From the NCBI RefSeq assembly GCF_040412425.1, contig NC_089741.1, positions 46,110,358 to 46,174,357 of the forward strand: a DNA stretch of 64,000 nt. Direction: 5' to 3'. The notes under the pieces are model-generated. The model had not been told where the DNA came from. It searched no databases and saw only the letters and a program-made list of their open reading frames with translations. The position numbers and the translations under genes were made by a program. Positions within the stretch are counted from its first letter, which is position 1. Every line of letters starts with the position of its first letter. The stretch is from Macrobrachium rosenbergii (lineage: Eukaryota; Arthropoda; Malacostraca; Decapoda; Palaemonidae). Positions 12,501 to 25,024 of this stretch are shown piece after piece.

Positions 12501-13350
12501 CCCATTACTGTACCGCTTTCCTCTGAAGTTGAAAGCAATCTTTTATGTTTAGGCTTTAAAGGCTTTCTTTTAGGCTTCTCTAATATTGTAAATGTCCTAT
12601 TCACTTGAAATAGGAACTCGACTTTTACACAAACTGTAGAAGTGCAAGTAGTAGACAATGAAACTACTAGCACTCAATATTTCTAGGTCTGTTGTACTAT
12701 TATTGATCGTAAAATACTTTATTTTAATGAGAATTTGTAAGCATTAACTTAATGTAAAGTGTTTGGCCAATACTGTTGTATAATATTGTGGACATACACT
12801 TGAATAGTGTATGAAAAAATTGGTACATGTATATAAGCTGCTTTCTCTTGCGTAACGCTTTTAGCATTTTGGATGATATAATCTATATTGTTAGTACATT
12901 ATGCGAGTCCATTCACATTACAAGGAAGATGTATGTATACTGAGCATATTCTTAAATGGTTTTTAAATTACTACTGAAGTTACATGATATATTAAAAATG
13001 TGCATTGAATCTCTAAAAAGCATTCATGTAAGAGCATAGAAACCAGAGCTATTTTCAATGCAAAGTGGCAGTGTGAAGTAGTCAGTGTAGCCTAAAACTT
13101 CATACTACTGACTAGGTTGCAAAACCTCATACCACTAAATATGTTCCAATGAAGTGCTTTGTACTTTAATCATTATTTCTTACAATATATTTTGTCATAC
13201 TGTGAAACTTTATACAGGGTACAGACTTACTAAACTTATTGATTAGACTTACAATAATGACAATAGTCCATTTTTTCTCAGGCATTTTATCAAGTTCATC
13301 AAATTAAAAAAATTAAATCAAAATAACTCTCCTACATACTGTAGTTGTTG
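9503..13350. other. AT-rich DNA, mostly featureless
   Basis: Long AT-rich stretch. It includes a small near-tandem triplet of CATACAAACAAAATATTTC-like units at 9827-9890 and an alternating TACAGTATACTGTA-rich palindromic patch near 11370-11408. Apart from the candidate at 12473-12620 I see no gene. Confidence 0.4.
12473..12620 (-). CDS. Weak candidate coding piece, Lys/Pro-rich, unknown
   Basis: A minus frame reads VNRTFTILEKPKRKPLKPKH, then KRLLSTSEESGTVMGALSSG and a stop. An acceptor-like CCTATTTCAAG lies just upstream of the VNRT segment. The basic Lys/Pro run followed by a Ser/Glu patch looks more like protein than the surrounding AT-rich frames, and could be a terminal exon of a minus-strand gene. 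No partner exon with matching phase was identified, so it may be chance. Confidence 0.18.
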
Positions 13351-13354
13351 CTGT

Positions 13355-13470
13355 ATGCTCATTTTGACATTAAAAGATTCTCTGTTTCCAAGCAAAATCT
13401 GTCAGTCAGATTCTCTGTTTCCAAGCAAGATCTGTCATTTCCAAGCAAGATCTGTCAATCATAAAATACT
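13355..13470. repeat. Short tandem repeat, TTTCCAAGCAAGATCTGTCA units
   Basis: Three units of TTTCCAAGCARRATCTGTCA, two of them preceded by GATTCTC(TG), occur in a row at about 13375-13457. It is a local duplication with minimal divergence. Confidence 0.75.
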
Positions 13471-15830
13471 TTTCGTCATTGGCATAAGCCTACTTCAACC
13501 TGTCCAATTCCTGAAGTATAAGTATACTGTAGGATTAAGACAATGACAGAACAAAGTATCCATGGTGATATTTACCAGATAGTTCAAACTGTGAGCAACA
13601 GGCAGTGCAAGTAGATACTTAAGACATTCAGTGTTTGAAAGTGACTTTCATTGCCATGCTCACAATAGTACATTTTATGACTGTGTAGGGATAATTCATC
13701 TGTATATAAGACATGGGATGTGTGGGTAGTTAACATGGGTGTTATTTAGGCTGAAAACAGTAAATTTTGAACTGCTATATCTTGACTTGCTAGTAAATTT
13801 TTTTTTTTTTTTTTTTTTAACCAAGATGAATAATGGATTTTTGTTTTGCACACCAACTAACTGCTTGCATCTCAGTATGTATGTACTACTGAAGATACTT
13901 TCAAGATACAAGAGCACAATAACATAAGACAATGTCTTTTATTATCATGAGCAGTATATGGCAGCAAAGTTTACTGATGCCATCTGTTCCCAAGAATGGT
14001 ATTGTACACAAAACTTATGCAATGGATTTTTATTCTTTTTACATCTTAGTCAGCTGAGCAACAAAATATTTTTCTTGCCATTTAAAAGTACCTTCCATTT
14101 ATAGCATGGGTAGGTATATTATATAATTAACGGGGACTAGAAGGTCAACTTTACCATTAACTGCAGAGAAAATTTTAGTGTTATATGGTTATGGTACTTA
14201 ATATTACAGAATGAACAGACCAAATACGTAGCTATTTCAATTTCAGACCAATGAAACTTTTGTGCAAGTTACTCAACACCTTATGCTAAATACCAAGTCT
14301 ATACGTTCTCATCGAATATTAAAAAATATAGCATGTGATATTTTTCCCAATATTCAGCTCTTAGATACTATTCATTTATACATTTTTGAAAGAACTAGTT
14401 AAAAACTGTCATCTTTCCTTCTTAAGCAACCTTATCTTACACTGTGTTTCTTAAAGTGTTTAGTGTGGTCCACTATCTGTAGAAAGGGATATTAGGCTAT
14501 CCAGATATGCACAACATTTGTTCAAGATATAAATAAAATATGAAAACATTCAAGATGGAGTAAACAACTGTGTAGAATTTAAGTACAAAATATACACAAA
14601 ATGGTAATTTTCTGCAGCACCTTGTCGTTTAAATTTGTTAAACTCGTGTAGTTACTGTGACTAGTTACTAAACAAATATTTTAGAAAGAAATGTGTCATT
14701 CCAAAATTCATAGAAATCAGTAGTTGTATTAAAACAGTCAGCCAAAGTGTGTGTGCTTAACAAATGTTAATCTGCACAAAAGTAACTTGAAATTAAAACA
14801 AAAATTACAGCAAGATGTTTCTATTTGACCTTATTTGGCATTGCGCCCATAACTGAAGATTTATATTTAAGAAAAAACAATATTCATGGTTCATGAGAGT
14901 TATCAGTAAGATAGTATTGCATCTTTCAGAGCTCACCTGTCTCTGCTCTTCAGTCCAGAGATTATTTCTTTCCCTTCACCTCTTAATGTCTGAATTCTTA
15001 TTCTAATTTTTCCATGATTCCTGCCATTACTTTCGAGCTAAGTTTCATTCTCCCCCTTTTTGTTTTCTTCAGATCTGAGCAAGATACTGAAAGGAGACTA
15101 TGTCTCCCACTAACTAAATAATATAATGTAAGTATCCACCCAAGGGTAGATACATGACCAAATATATATACCGTATATCTATACAGTATATAGAAGACTG
15201 CATATTTAATACTGTAATAGTGTACCTTTCTTGTCAAAAATCAGTAAGTAATTTAGTAACTCCATCAAACTTGTCAAATGTATACATTATGCTTCTCTGC
15301 ATTTACTTTACGATTTGAAGGTATTAAACATGGCACTAGCTTCCAAAAGAAAATTTGTTTCACTAAATTTCATATACAGTAGTACTCTGAGAGGCCATAA
15401 TTCTTGACTTTCAGGAATATTATGTCCTGACTTATTAATTACTGATGCTTACCATGTATTATCTACAGAAGCATATTTATAATAAACATTTGCTCTTTGT
15501 CATTATGCAATGAAATTTAAACTTAAATCAAAACAGAAAGTGGCAGATGAATCAAACTGGAAGAAAAACTGTTATATCTATCAAATGAATACATTTTCAT
15601 AGCTGATTGTAATGATTTTGAACAATTTATTCTATGAAGAACAGAGTAAAATGCTTTTTGGATTCTTTTCACCTGAGCAGCAAAATTATTTAGAAATCAT
15701 AATTTTAGCACTATTGATATGTCTTTACAAGAATACCCCACGAGTTAAGAAAAACAATTTTTCATATACCAGTGAAGCAGTGCATGACTAATTTAATCAG
15801 GGCACATGAAATAATTTACCTAAATTTTGG
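13471..15830. other. AT-rich DNA, no supported gene
   Basis: Contains an oligo(T) tract (13797-13818). The ORFs here (13696-13932, 13739-13927, 14998-15237) are AT-driven and motif-free. Confidence 0.4.
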
Positions 15831-16030
15831 TCTTCAAAGAAGAACAACCATTATTAAGTGTAATGGTGAGGTAAAACTTTCAAAAGTACTTTTGATTTCA
15901 TGCACAGTCTTGCTGTAAAGAAGAACAAGGTAAACAATTATTAAAGACTCTGTAATGGTGAGTTGTAAAGTCACTTTCAAATTCCTTTAATGCTGACCTG
16001 TAATCTCATATGAATTTCATGCCCCACAGT
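15830..16030. repeat. Diverged tandem duplication of about 105-110 bp
   Basis: AAAGAAGAACAA...ATTATTAA...TGTAATGGTGAG...AAAGT...TTTCA appears at about 15836-15895 and again at about 15917-15985. TTTCATGC..CACAGTCTTGC follows each copy (15896 and 16017). The internal order is conserved, but there are many substitutions, so this is an older duplication. Confidence 0.55.
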
Positions 16031-16649
16031 CTTGCATCCCAGGTCATACAAGAATGTTTTTTCATAAGAATCACAATTAGGTAAACAATTGAATTCAGGT
16101 GTTTATCAATTATCGGGCCTAAAAAAGCATTTTTTCTTCATTAGACTTAAGCCCTCTGTGCATTTAACTTTTTACAAGTTATAAGAGCCTTCCAGTTCTC
16201 TGTTTGTGTAAATCAGAATCAAAATCTGAATGAGCAGCCCCTTATTTTCATTTTGATTTCATAATTTTGCATTCTTCACATTTTTATTAATTTTACTGTT
16301 TCCTAAAAGGCCAAAATCTAAGGCAGAGGCTTGTGTTAATTTTACTGAAGGCCAAATTACGGATTCATGACGAATGTTGCTCTATAAAATATTGCAGAGT
16401 TGTCCTCTAACATTTTAACCCAGTCAGAAAACTGTTTTCAAAGGTCATTAATTGCCAAAATAAAGTGTCTTACATGGCACACTACCTTGATGATTCTATA
16501 TGCCAGTTTATGTGTACTCTATATAAACTGCATCTTCTTTGTGATATCTGTCACAAACATATAATTACCGAGATGTTTACAGTATGCAGAAGTATTACCT
16601 CTTGTAGTGTCCAATACATAACAAGTACATATAGCGCAGTACTAAAGTT

Positions 16650-17045
16650 ATAATCCAGTTCAGTGCGGCGCCACCACAACATTTATCAATTTCCATCGGG
16701 AACTGTGGCAAATGATTTTATACTGCTGAAATGGGGATGGATCCTTGTACCTGTATATATACCAGTACCATATATTTTATGGCATTCTAGATCAGGTAAC
16801 GACCAGTAACCAAGGTTAGGTTGGGATGCATCCCTGCATTTTACTCAGTGGCTTATGCTCCCCACCCCTGAAACTGATAAGGACCCAGCACCATAGGTTA
16901 CTTTAGGGTAGTTTAGGTTACGATGCATCCTTACATTTTACTCATAGCTCTTTGCTCCATGCAAAAACTATGACATTCTACTTGAAGCACCGGTAATTGT
17001 TAGTCGGAGTGGGATGTGTTATGGGTCAATTAAATGTTTCTCAAA
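16650..17045 (+). repeat. Dispersed repeat family D, copy 1
   Basis: ATCAATTTCCATCGGGAACTGTGGCAAA..., then GGGATGGATCCTTGTA, then GGTTAGGTTGGGATGCATCC and a terminal GGGATGTGTTATGGGTC. The same ordered blocks recur at about 17670-17840 and 18230-18395. No coding capacity was seen and the family is unnamed. Confidence 0.55.
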
Positions 17046-17664
17046 GTGAATTTCAAATTCAATATCATAACTACTGGAAAAATTAGTTTTGCATGCTAAA
17101 CTCAAATATGGGCAACTCATTCAAGTTTACCTCATAATCTTTGCTATAAATACTTGAATGCAAGGATAGAAAGTTTTTTTTTTTGAATTGTGGCAAGTGT
17201 CAGAATATCATTACGGTATTTCATCTACAGCTCAGAATTAAATAAGGCATTTTTATACTAATTCTTGTTACTATACCTTCATTATTATATTTGTGATTAT
17301 CATAAAAATGTACTGTATTTTTACTATTATATTCGCAAGATGCAAATATTATACCTTTGTTTACATTTGGCACCATAATTGTTACAGACTACTTTTGTTG
17401 TTCAGTTCAATATGTTGCCCTCTATCTTCATAATGAGAACAATATTAGCCAATGGAGAATGTTTTTTTTTTTTTAATGAAATTTTTCTGTTACATTATCA
17501 GGCTTGAAGAATTATTTTTTTTTTGCTATTTTTGGTAACATTATATGGGCTTAAGTCCAAGTGAAACTTTGCAAATTGCTGTTAATTTAAATCAGTACTG
17601 AAAATGGGTTTTCCAACAGCTTTTTGCTTTGAATAATAGAAAATTTTTGTCAATGTTTGTTCAC

Positions 17665-18400
17665 TCATCCCCATCCTACAACTGCAGTATCAATTTCTAA
17701 CTGGAACTGTGGCAAACACTGGTAGTGGCAATGTTATATAATTTCACGATGTTAAAGGGGGATGTATCCTTGTATAGACCACTACCATGAACTGCATGGG
17801 TCTCTCTGTCAGGTTAGGGGTGCAAGATCCTTGGGATGTGGGGGGGGGAAGCCTCAGGCAAGAAAGCAGCCCCTAACAGATGGGTAGTGCCATTAGTGCA
17901 CCTCACACAGTGCACTGTATAGGCAGTGCTCAACGTTCTTTGCAGTGTTCCTTCTGCCCCTAGCTGCAACGACTTTTATTCCCTTTACTGTACCTCTGTT
18001 TGTATTCTTTTTCTCCCATCTTACTTTCAATCCTCTCCTAGCAATCGTTTCATAGTGCAATTGTGAGGTCTTCCTCCTGTCTCACCTTTCAAACTTTTTT
18101 ACTCTCAATTTCTCTTTCAGCACTGAATGACCTCATAGGTTCCAGCACTCAGCCTTTGACCTAAGTTTTATATTCCACTCCAAGTAAGGAGCCAGTGCCT
18201 AGGTCTGATTAGGTAGAGGGTTGTGACACCCCTAGTACACATAAGGACCTGGCATTCTAGAATAGGTAAGGTTTTGGTTGTTATGGATCCCTAAGGTATA
18301 TTTTACTAATTTCTGTTCCTTACTCCTTAGATCATGCTCCCAACTGGGAAACCCCATGATAGTTAAACATCAAGGGGAATGTGTTATGGGCTTTAGTATG
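17665..18400 (+). repeat. Family D copy 2, split by a SINE-like insertion
   Basis: The 5' half (ATCAATTTCTAACTGGAACTG..., GGGGGATGTATCCTTGTA) lies at about 17690-17840. The 3' half (GGACCTGGCATTCTAGA, TTTTACTAATTTCTGTTCC, GGGGAATGTGTTATGGGC) lies at about 18246-18392. A family A element fills the gap, so the older repeat looks interrupted by a younger one. Confidence 0.5.
17846..18185 (+). repeat. Repeat family A (SINE-like), near full-length
   Basis: Landmarks in order: GTGCACCTCAC, CACTGTATAGGCAGTGCT, TTCTTTGCAGTGTTCCTTCTGCCCCTAGCTGCAA (key blocks), TTTACTGTACCTC, CTCTCCTAGCAATCGTTTCATAGTGCAA, GGTCTTCCTCCTGTCTCACC, and the end TTTCAGCACTGAATGACCTCATAGG...CCTTTGACCTAAGTTTTATATTC. The same series occurs inverted at 33.5 and 45.1 kb, and partly at 5.6 and 50.9 kb. 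It has no ORF and no clear pol III boxes. Confidence 0.78.
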
Positions 18401-18689
18401 CAAGCTATATATATTTCCTACAAAAATTTATGTCAAATTCATAAATATCACATACAGAACTTGACTTATAAGTAACTTGCAAAATTTTATCATAATTAAT
18501 AACTTACACTATGTTTCTTGTACTGATGGTTTTGGACTTCCCAGTGTGGTTTCAAAGACCTTATGAAGTTAACCATGTGATTATTTACAAAACTTGGGTA
18601 GGTCTAGGCCTAATCATGAAATGGTTATGTGTTCCTCCTCTGCTCACATCTGTGCATGACTAACATAATAAAAAAAATTAAGGTAACCA

Positions 18690-19340
18690 GTAAAGGTACC
18701 TCAGGGAAGCTCCTGGAGGGCAAAGTCCACCCCACACCCAAAGTTTGGTTAGCTTAATTGCCATTGACATATACTTTAGCCAAGATGGGGTACTGAGGGG
18801 ACAGTGAAAAGCCCACACCAACCTAAGACCTAACCTAAAACCTGTCAAGTTAAGTTGGAATTTCTGACCAAAATTACCAAAGGGATTTTTCTAACCAATG
18901 TTTCGGGTAGTCTTTAACCTGATTACCAGTGTCACCTTTTATGCATTTTTAATGATTAAAAATGAGCTTTATTTTACTTTAAACCTCTACTGCATTTAAT
19001 GCGTGCTTTGAACATTTCTGACATTCGTTTTGTTAGTATGTGATATCTTTTAGAGACAGTGTCCTCACCTTGTATCATATATTTCGGGGGCACACGGTGT
19101 GACTGCATGGTTTTATGGGTGGAGTTAAAGAATGTTAATCCCATTGATAGCTCTCATTCTGATTAAGGTAAGCGTGCGTAAGATTTTCAAATGTATATCA
19201 CACACTAGGACAAAGACTTCATACCCTAGGTTAGGTCAGGTTTGGTGTGCTTGATTAGGTCATTTGCTAATAAAACAAAATGTCAGGAAGATTCAAAACA
19301 CATCAAAACATGGGAGTAATGACATTTTCAAGTCAAAAAT
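18690..19340. other. Non-coding with short TTAGG-like motifs
   Basis: Blocks such as ACCTAAGACCTAACCTAAAACC (18817-18842) and GGTTAGGTCAGGTTTGG (19231-19247) recur in this interval and near 23.83 kb. They look like remnants of dispersed repeats, not true telomeric DNA. No frames were supported. Confidence 0.35.
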
Positions 19341-19362
19341 ACAATAACAGTTCAAAAGTAGA

Positions 19363-19826
19363 CGTAATCGCCGTAGTTCCGCGTGAGTTGTGAATATGGC
19401 AATTGACGTTTTTCTATATTATTTATTTATTTTACACCAATTAAAGTAATATGGCAGCCGGCTGATCAACTGTAACTGACCTGAAGATTCAATTAATGGT
19501 AATCTAAGTCAGACATTTGTGTTTCTAACCTCCTCCATAGCTAATATGGCAAAATTGTAACCAGTAAAACACACCTAGGGCATGTTAGGTTGGTATTTTG
19601 GGGTATTTACTGTTTACACTTTTGCCATATAGATGGTGGGGGTGGGGCTCGTGGAATGCCAGCTGAGATCTACCCCATCGGTATTATGTAGTCTTCAAAG
19701 GTCAATTACAGTTTAGTTACAGCCGGCCGACAAAATATTACTTTAGATTCTTGTAAAGCAAGTAAAATAACGTAGGAAAATATCAACTGCCATAGTCTAG
19801 GTCGTGGAACTACAGCTTAGAATTAC
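19363..19826. repeat. Nested foldback (inverted-repeat) element
   Basis: The outer arms 19372-19481 and 19700-19816 are inverted copies of each other. Shared blocks read from either end: GTAGTTCC, ATGGCARTTGA, TTATTT..TTTTAC, AAAGTAATAT, GCCGGCTG, AACTGTAAYTGACC. A second inverted pair lies inside: 19543-19572 (ATATGGCAAAATTGTAACC AGTAAA) against 19602-19632. A transcript would form a long imperfect double hairpin. This fits a foldback MITE whose transposase family I cannot assign; terminal target duplications were not identified. Confidence 0.75.
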
Positions 19827-20640
19827 CCAAAGTAAAACTTTACCTTCAATTGATTCCAGTTCACAAAGTGACCGTAAATTTTTCCACAAATCTTTTCTGG
19901 ATTTATTATTGAATCCTACTAGCCTAGGCCTACGCCTAGGGTAACAAACCAGTTTGATCTGTTTTTCCTATTCAAAAGACTTTGATTCCAGCCATGGTTC
20001 CCCCCAAATCTACAGGTAACCAATTTGAGAACACTGGAAAGAAATACAAAGGCTGCCTGCATCAGCAATAGCTTAAGCTACCATAGTAGTAATAAATACA
20101 CTACACCCAACATAGGCCTGGGCCTATTCAGTTGTGAAATTAATGTTTCATGTGTCTAGTGAGAAATTGGTCAATCATAAAATTATCTAAGTACCTTCAA
20201 GTAGAAATAAAAAAAAGCTTCTCTACGTGGGTCGTGGCTTACCCGAAATTTTACTATTGTCTAATTTACGTAAATCCTCTACTGGTTAGACTACCTTTAG
20301 GCCTATGAAGCTTTGGTTCTTATACTTCAAAATCAATGTTTACTATAGGCCCGGTTTCACTTGACTAGGCTAAGCACTCAAAACAACATTACTACACATC
20401 CCTTCAAGTACCCAAAACAGTGGTTATTAGTACCAATTCACTTCCACATTTACACAGTATAAGATTCCTTACCTGCTTTAAAAGAACAACCATATAATGA
20501 TATTCCACTTTGTCCTTCTTCGTCAACACTCAACTCGGATCTTCACTGGTCGAAGTCGTAGTCTCGACTATGGAAGGCAGTCTAGTACGGTACTGTTCCC
20601 TACAATAACTATTTCTTTCTCCATTTCTTGCTGCATAGAC

Positions 20641-20974
20641 CAGTGGTTCTTAACCCCAAACCATTTCAATGGGTCCCCAAGGATTATAACTTTATGGGCT
20701 TATTCTCCCCAATACTCTTATTATAATTATTAATATTATATTAGAGAAAATATTGTATTAAGAATACGTAATTCATTAATATCTAGGCAGAACATTATAG
20801 AGAGACACTTAATTCAGGTCGGAAATCTTCCCAACATAGACACTTGCCTTTAAATTTAACGGCCGTTAACACGTTTCCATAAGCATAATTATACAAAAAG
20901 AAAATGTTTATGAGGGTCTGGCTCGCCATGGTTAATTTGAATAAGATTTTGGGTCACTGCCAAAAGAGGTAAGT
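20641..20974 (+). mobile_element. hAT-like MITE, degenerate
   Basis: It starts with CAGTGGTTCTTAACCCC and the GGGTCCCC block typical of non-autonomous hAT elements. About 330 bp later it ends in TTTTGGGTCACTGCCAAAAGAGGTAAG, the inverted partner of the start minus its last bases. It has no ORF for a transposase. A related start lies at 31851. The right terminus is truncated or diverged, so the 8-bp target duplication cannot be read. Confidence 0.6.
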
Positions 20975-21960
20975 CGACATAAATCTGCGAAGCAATTAAA
21001 AGAAAAAAAAATACTGTTCTTTGTTAGTAATAAGTAATACAAATAATTTCTTAGCTTTTATTAATCCTTCAGTAAAGTAGCATAGTAAAGAACTGTAATA
21101 TAACTTGTTAATTGTCGGACATTTTTTGAGGAAATATCAAAACCATTTGTTTCACATTTTGCTGGTACAGTATTACAAAAAAAAAAGTGGTCTTTCACAT
21201 AGTTCTACGCACATTTCAAAATATCTAAAGTTGTATGTTCTGAATATGATTTATTAATGCATTACATCCTTTTTCCATTTACAAAAGTTACAAGGACGGC
21301 AGTCGTGGGATCTAACAAGGTTCACATTATAATTATACTCATGCACCATGTTTTGATAACTCATATGGTATGTAAGTTTAAAATACGGGTAATCTGGTCT
21401 CCGAACTGCTTCCCATATATGAAAAATAACATGCTGCAAAACGGTGTGCAGAACATAAGGTAACAGCAGGAACCAAACTGAATGAACAAATATTCAGTAC
21501 TGTATTTCACTTGATGTATATCATGTTTATAAAGCCTCATTGTATGGCTGAGCAAAGGTTCAAAGTTTAGTCGTCTCAGACTGTACAAAATGCTAAAAGG
21601 ATTGCCACATTTCTTTTAAAGACTGGAACTGAAAAGGAAAAAGGCAAAATAGAGTTATTAACTATTGCCTTGTCTCACAGACTATAATGTACCCTTTTTT
21701 GTATTAAACAACAACCGCACTGTTTACAAAATTAAACACACTGAAGTCATCTTGCAATCCTTGCTTACACAAAACGTGAAAATCATTAATTTAATGGGCA
21801 TATTTAATGTTAGTTGCCCTATAACAGGCAAGTTTATTTATTCTTGTTCATTCATGGTCGACAAAAGAAAAAAAATAATCTCACCAGATTCCAACAATAA
21901 CTGGTAAACAGATACAAATTTATATTAGGACCCTAATTCTCTTCTCATTTATATAATAAC
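20975..21960. other. AT-rich DNA, no supported gene
   Basis: Overlapping ORFs on both strands at 21254-21588 (61-75 aa) and a plus ORF at 21665-21907 have no motifs and no convincing splice sites. Confidence 0.35.
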
Positions 21961-21961
21961 A

Positions 21962-22022
<61 letters not shown>
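21960..22022. repeat. (AAT)n microsatellite
   Basis: About 20 uninterrupted AAT units, the only long pure microsatellite in the first 25 kb. Confidence 0.97.
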
Positions 22023-24270
22023 TGAACCCGCTTAGAAAACTACAGGTGAGCATGAATTATACAACTGTCAAACATAGTACCACAATACTTTACACTGCTC
22101 TTGCACTGTACAGTCAAGCAACAAACATTATACTTGATAAACGTCTAAGCAGTTTCGAATTTGACTTAACAACATTTAAAAACTCTCCTTGTTTCTTCAA
22201 ACAGACCTGTTACTTTCTTTCGCAGTGGGTCTAGTGCCATGACTTGGGTTAATCGTGTCTATTTATTCATAAGATCTATGAATATGTGTGAGCTTGACAA
22301 TATCTTACCAGAGACAAAAATCTTTCCTGAGCATGATGTGATACGTAAGTAATTAAAATGAGTTTGTTAGTGTATCTTGGCTTGACTGTTCACTGAAAAG
22401 CAGCTTACATCATGTGCAGAAGAACTGCGCAGTCCCTCCTGACATTCTCTTTTTCAACCAGAGACTACAACACATTATAACGAATATCGAAAAGACCAAC
22501 AGACTTTTCTTCAAAAAGTCAGTTCTATCTTTCTGTTTCTGCACTTAACTCTATGTATAGACCACTTAATTTCATCCTCTATGATATATAAGCGTTTTTT
22601 TAAGCATCAATATCTCTCCTTTCATGGGGACATATAGATCTATTATATATATATATATAGATAAACTGATGTGCTATAAATTATGTACATATTTTATAAA
22701 TTATGTGTGAGCTTCCTTTAACACGTGATAAACAGTATTACCCCGTTTTTAATATTTATAGGGAAAATATATGCTACAGAGTTTGCTAAACAGGTAAAAC
22801 ATGTAGGTCTACAATGACCATAAAAATGCAGTGCTTTAAATGCGTATGACAACATAACATTACTCTCTATATTAAATGGTTATAAAAAAAAAAACTAAGG
22901 ATACACTAAAGAAAAGGTCGACATTCATCTTCACCCCACATTCTCAAATGAAGACTAAATCATATAGCCACTGTGCTTTGTATCAATAATATGAATACAG
23001 TTTAAACTTAGGGCCCAAACTGACAATACAACTAATGTGAAAAATGCAACGGGCTAAAGAGAAAACAAAATAACACCCGCAACACCTGTAAAAACACTGT
23101 GTTCAAGTCATTACTGTATAATATTTGACCCGTCAAAGAGTACCGGGTCAACCATTCCACCTGAAAGAAGACTGGTAGCTTCCAAAGAATGTAAAATTAA
23201 AAGACGAGAAAGGGAATCCCCTGTGTGCAATAATGAACTTGGCCTTAATCTTCATTATCAGAATAATAAGAAATGAATGGGAGATGAGAGCTTTGAAAGG
23301 TAATGAAACCTCTGGTTTCAGCAGATGGCAGGAAGACACAATACAGAAAATTAATAGTTCCTTACTGGGGAACATTGCTAGACTTGTAAATATTACTCAC
23401 TTCAAAAACAAAGGACAGTATTAACTTCATTGTCTCATGAAGCCATTCTGTAAGATTTCCAAAATAAAAATACATTGTAATGCACTGAAAACAAAAACAA
23501 AAAGAGTTTCTAGCATTACATTAAAAAGTTCAAATATTTGCTTTCCTTCTATTGGGATAATGGTGATTTAATAATTATCTTTAATGACCACCAGAAACTA
23601 CGGTATTCTTTGAGTACAAATATTAAAGTAAATTAATGAACAAGACACTCTGCACTGAGAAAAATTACGGTTCTCTCAATAACCTGTATGACTTGCATCA
23701 TTTCATATTGTCTGATTCAGAAATATTACTCAGAAAATAATCCCTTATACAAAAAAAAAAAAAAAATAATATTAACAGGCCAGACAGAAGAGGTTACTTT
23801 CCAAACAAGGGTTAATGATTCTGGGAATACCTAACCTAACCTAACTCCTCCTAACTTAGCCTATAACAACAATAATGTATCCAGGTGTGTTCAAATGAAT
23901 CCACTTTGACTTCATAAACTTTGAAGAAAATTCAAAGACTTGATCAATGTTACCTATAAACAATCGGAATAAGAAAGACATCATAACATAAATGCTGTCT
24001 GATATAAACAATAACTAGTACACATTTAATAATATTAACACAACACTCAGTTTCATAAATGATCGTACCTTGTTAACTCTAGAAAAATGCTTACTGTTTA
24101 CTTTTCACACACTGTGGAAATCAAGACACACAAGATACCATGTAGACAGTCCATCAGCAACTCGGAATCTTGCACATGATTTCACCCTCCAGAAACAGTA
24201 AGGACGAAGAGAAAGTTGTTGAGCCTTTTCAGTAGACTTCAGTTACACCCGCTATCCGATAAAAATGAAC
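22023..24270. other. AT-rich DNA, no supported gene
   Basis: Includes a small (TA)n patch at about 22643-22660 and a run of CCTAA units at 23829-23846. ORFs on both strands at 23148-23424 overlap each other and cannot be separated from chance. Confidence 0.35.
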
Positions 24271-24274
24271 TCTT

Positions 24275-24470
24275 TTATTTGTTTGCATTAAACAAGGTAC
24301 AATAGAACTTGGTATCTGCACAGAAAAAGCTGTTAGCGTCTGAGTGCAGATATTGTGACATATTTCTGAAAAATCCTTCTACACCAAGGAGTAAAAATAC
24401 TAACAGTGACACCACCACAAGAATGATCACACACACATAGCCACGATAGTTCTGTGTGTATTTATTCGTC
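24275..24470 (-). CDS. Weak candidate: short single-membrane-segment ORF
   Basis: A minus frame ends in a hydrophobic run, YVCVIILVVVSLLVFLLLGV, followed by EGFFRNMSQYLHSD, a Cys-containing FFCADTKFYCTLF segment and a stop. The stop lies within an AATAAA-containing stretch (AACAAATAAAAG). The membrane segment of about 20 residues followed by a two-Cys tail is protein-like. There is no upstream ATG in frame and no strong acceptor, so it would have to be the last exon of an unseen gene or chance. Confidence 0.2.
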
Positions 24471-25018
24471 ACTTGTATTCCCAGACATCTTTTCCAGTTC
24501 CACAACTCTCTTTCTTAAATCACATTTAATATGCAGATTTGGTTTCAGATAACCAAGAATAAATTATAAAAATGTTCAGTTAGTTTTTACTAACAGTCCA
24601 GCATTTGTATAATAAAATTCATCCTGTACAAAGGTAAACATTAACAAAAGTTACTGGCTGTGTCAATTAAGGAGTTATTTGGTGACTCAGAATACAGTCC
24701 TTGCAAGTTAGCAGGAAATTTGTACACCTTGCGCACATAAACCCTGATCTACATTATGTACATGGTAATACAATGCACGTATGCATTTAGGAAAATACCC
24801 CCAGTAGCCCTATAACAGCAGGAAAGACGAAAGAAAAACAGTAACAAAAGTTGACGAACATCCAAAATGGGAGCTACAACGAAAGGAACGATCTTCAAGC
24901 GGGGAGAAACTAACACCTTCACAAACAAATGATTAAGCTCGGTTCGGGGGAAAACACTCCAACTAAAACAGCAATAATATAATGATTCACTATATAAGTG
25001 CGTTCAGAAGCAGCGACA

Positions 25019-25024
25019 TTTTAT
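25019..25024 (-). promoter_or_regulatory. Candidate polyadenylation signal for the 25.6-29.5 kb gene
   Basis: AATAAA on the minus strand, about 600 bp downstream of the stop codon at 25624-25626. If used, the 3' UTR would contain the (AT)n tract at 25.37-25.44 kb. A variant ATTAAA lies nearer (about 25176-25181). Neither is proven. Confidence 0.3.

Noticed and set aside
23148..23424. Overlapping ORFs on both strands
   Set aside because: Both are open over the same bases with no splice sites or motifs; no basis to prefer either.
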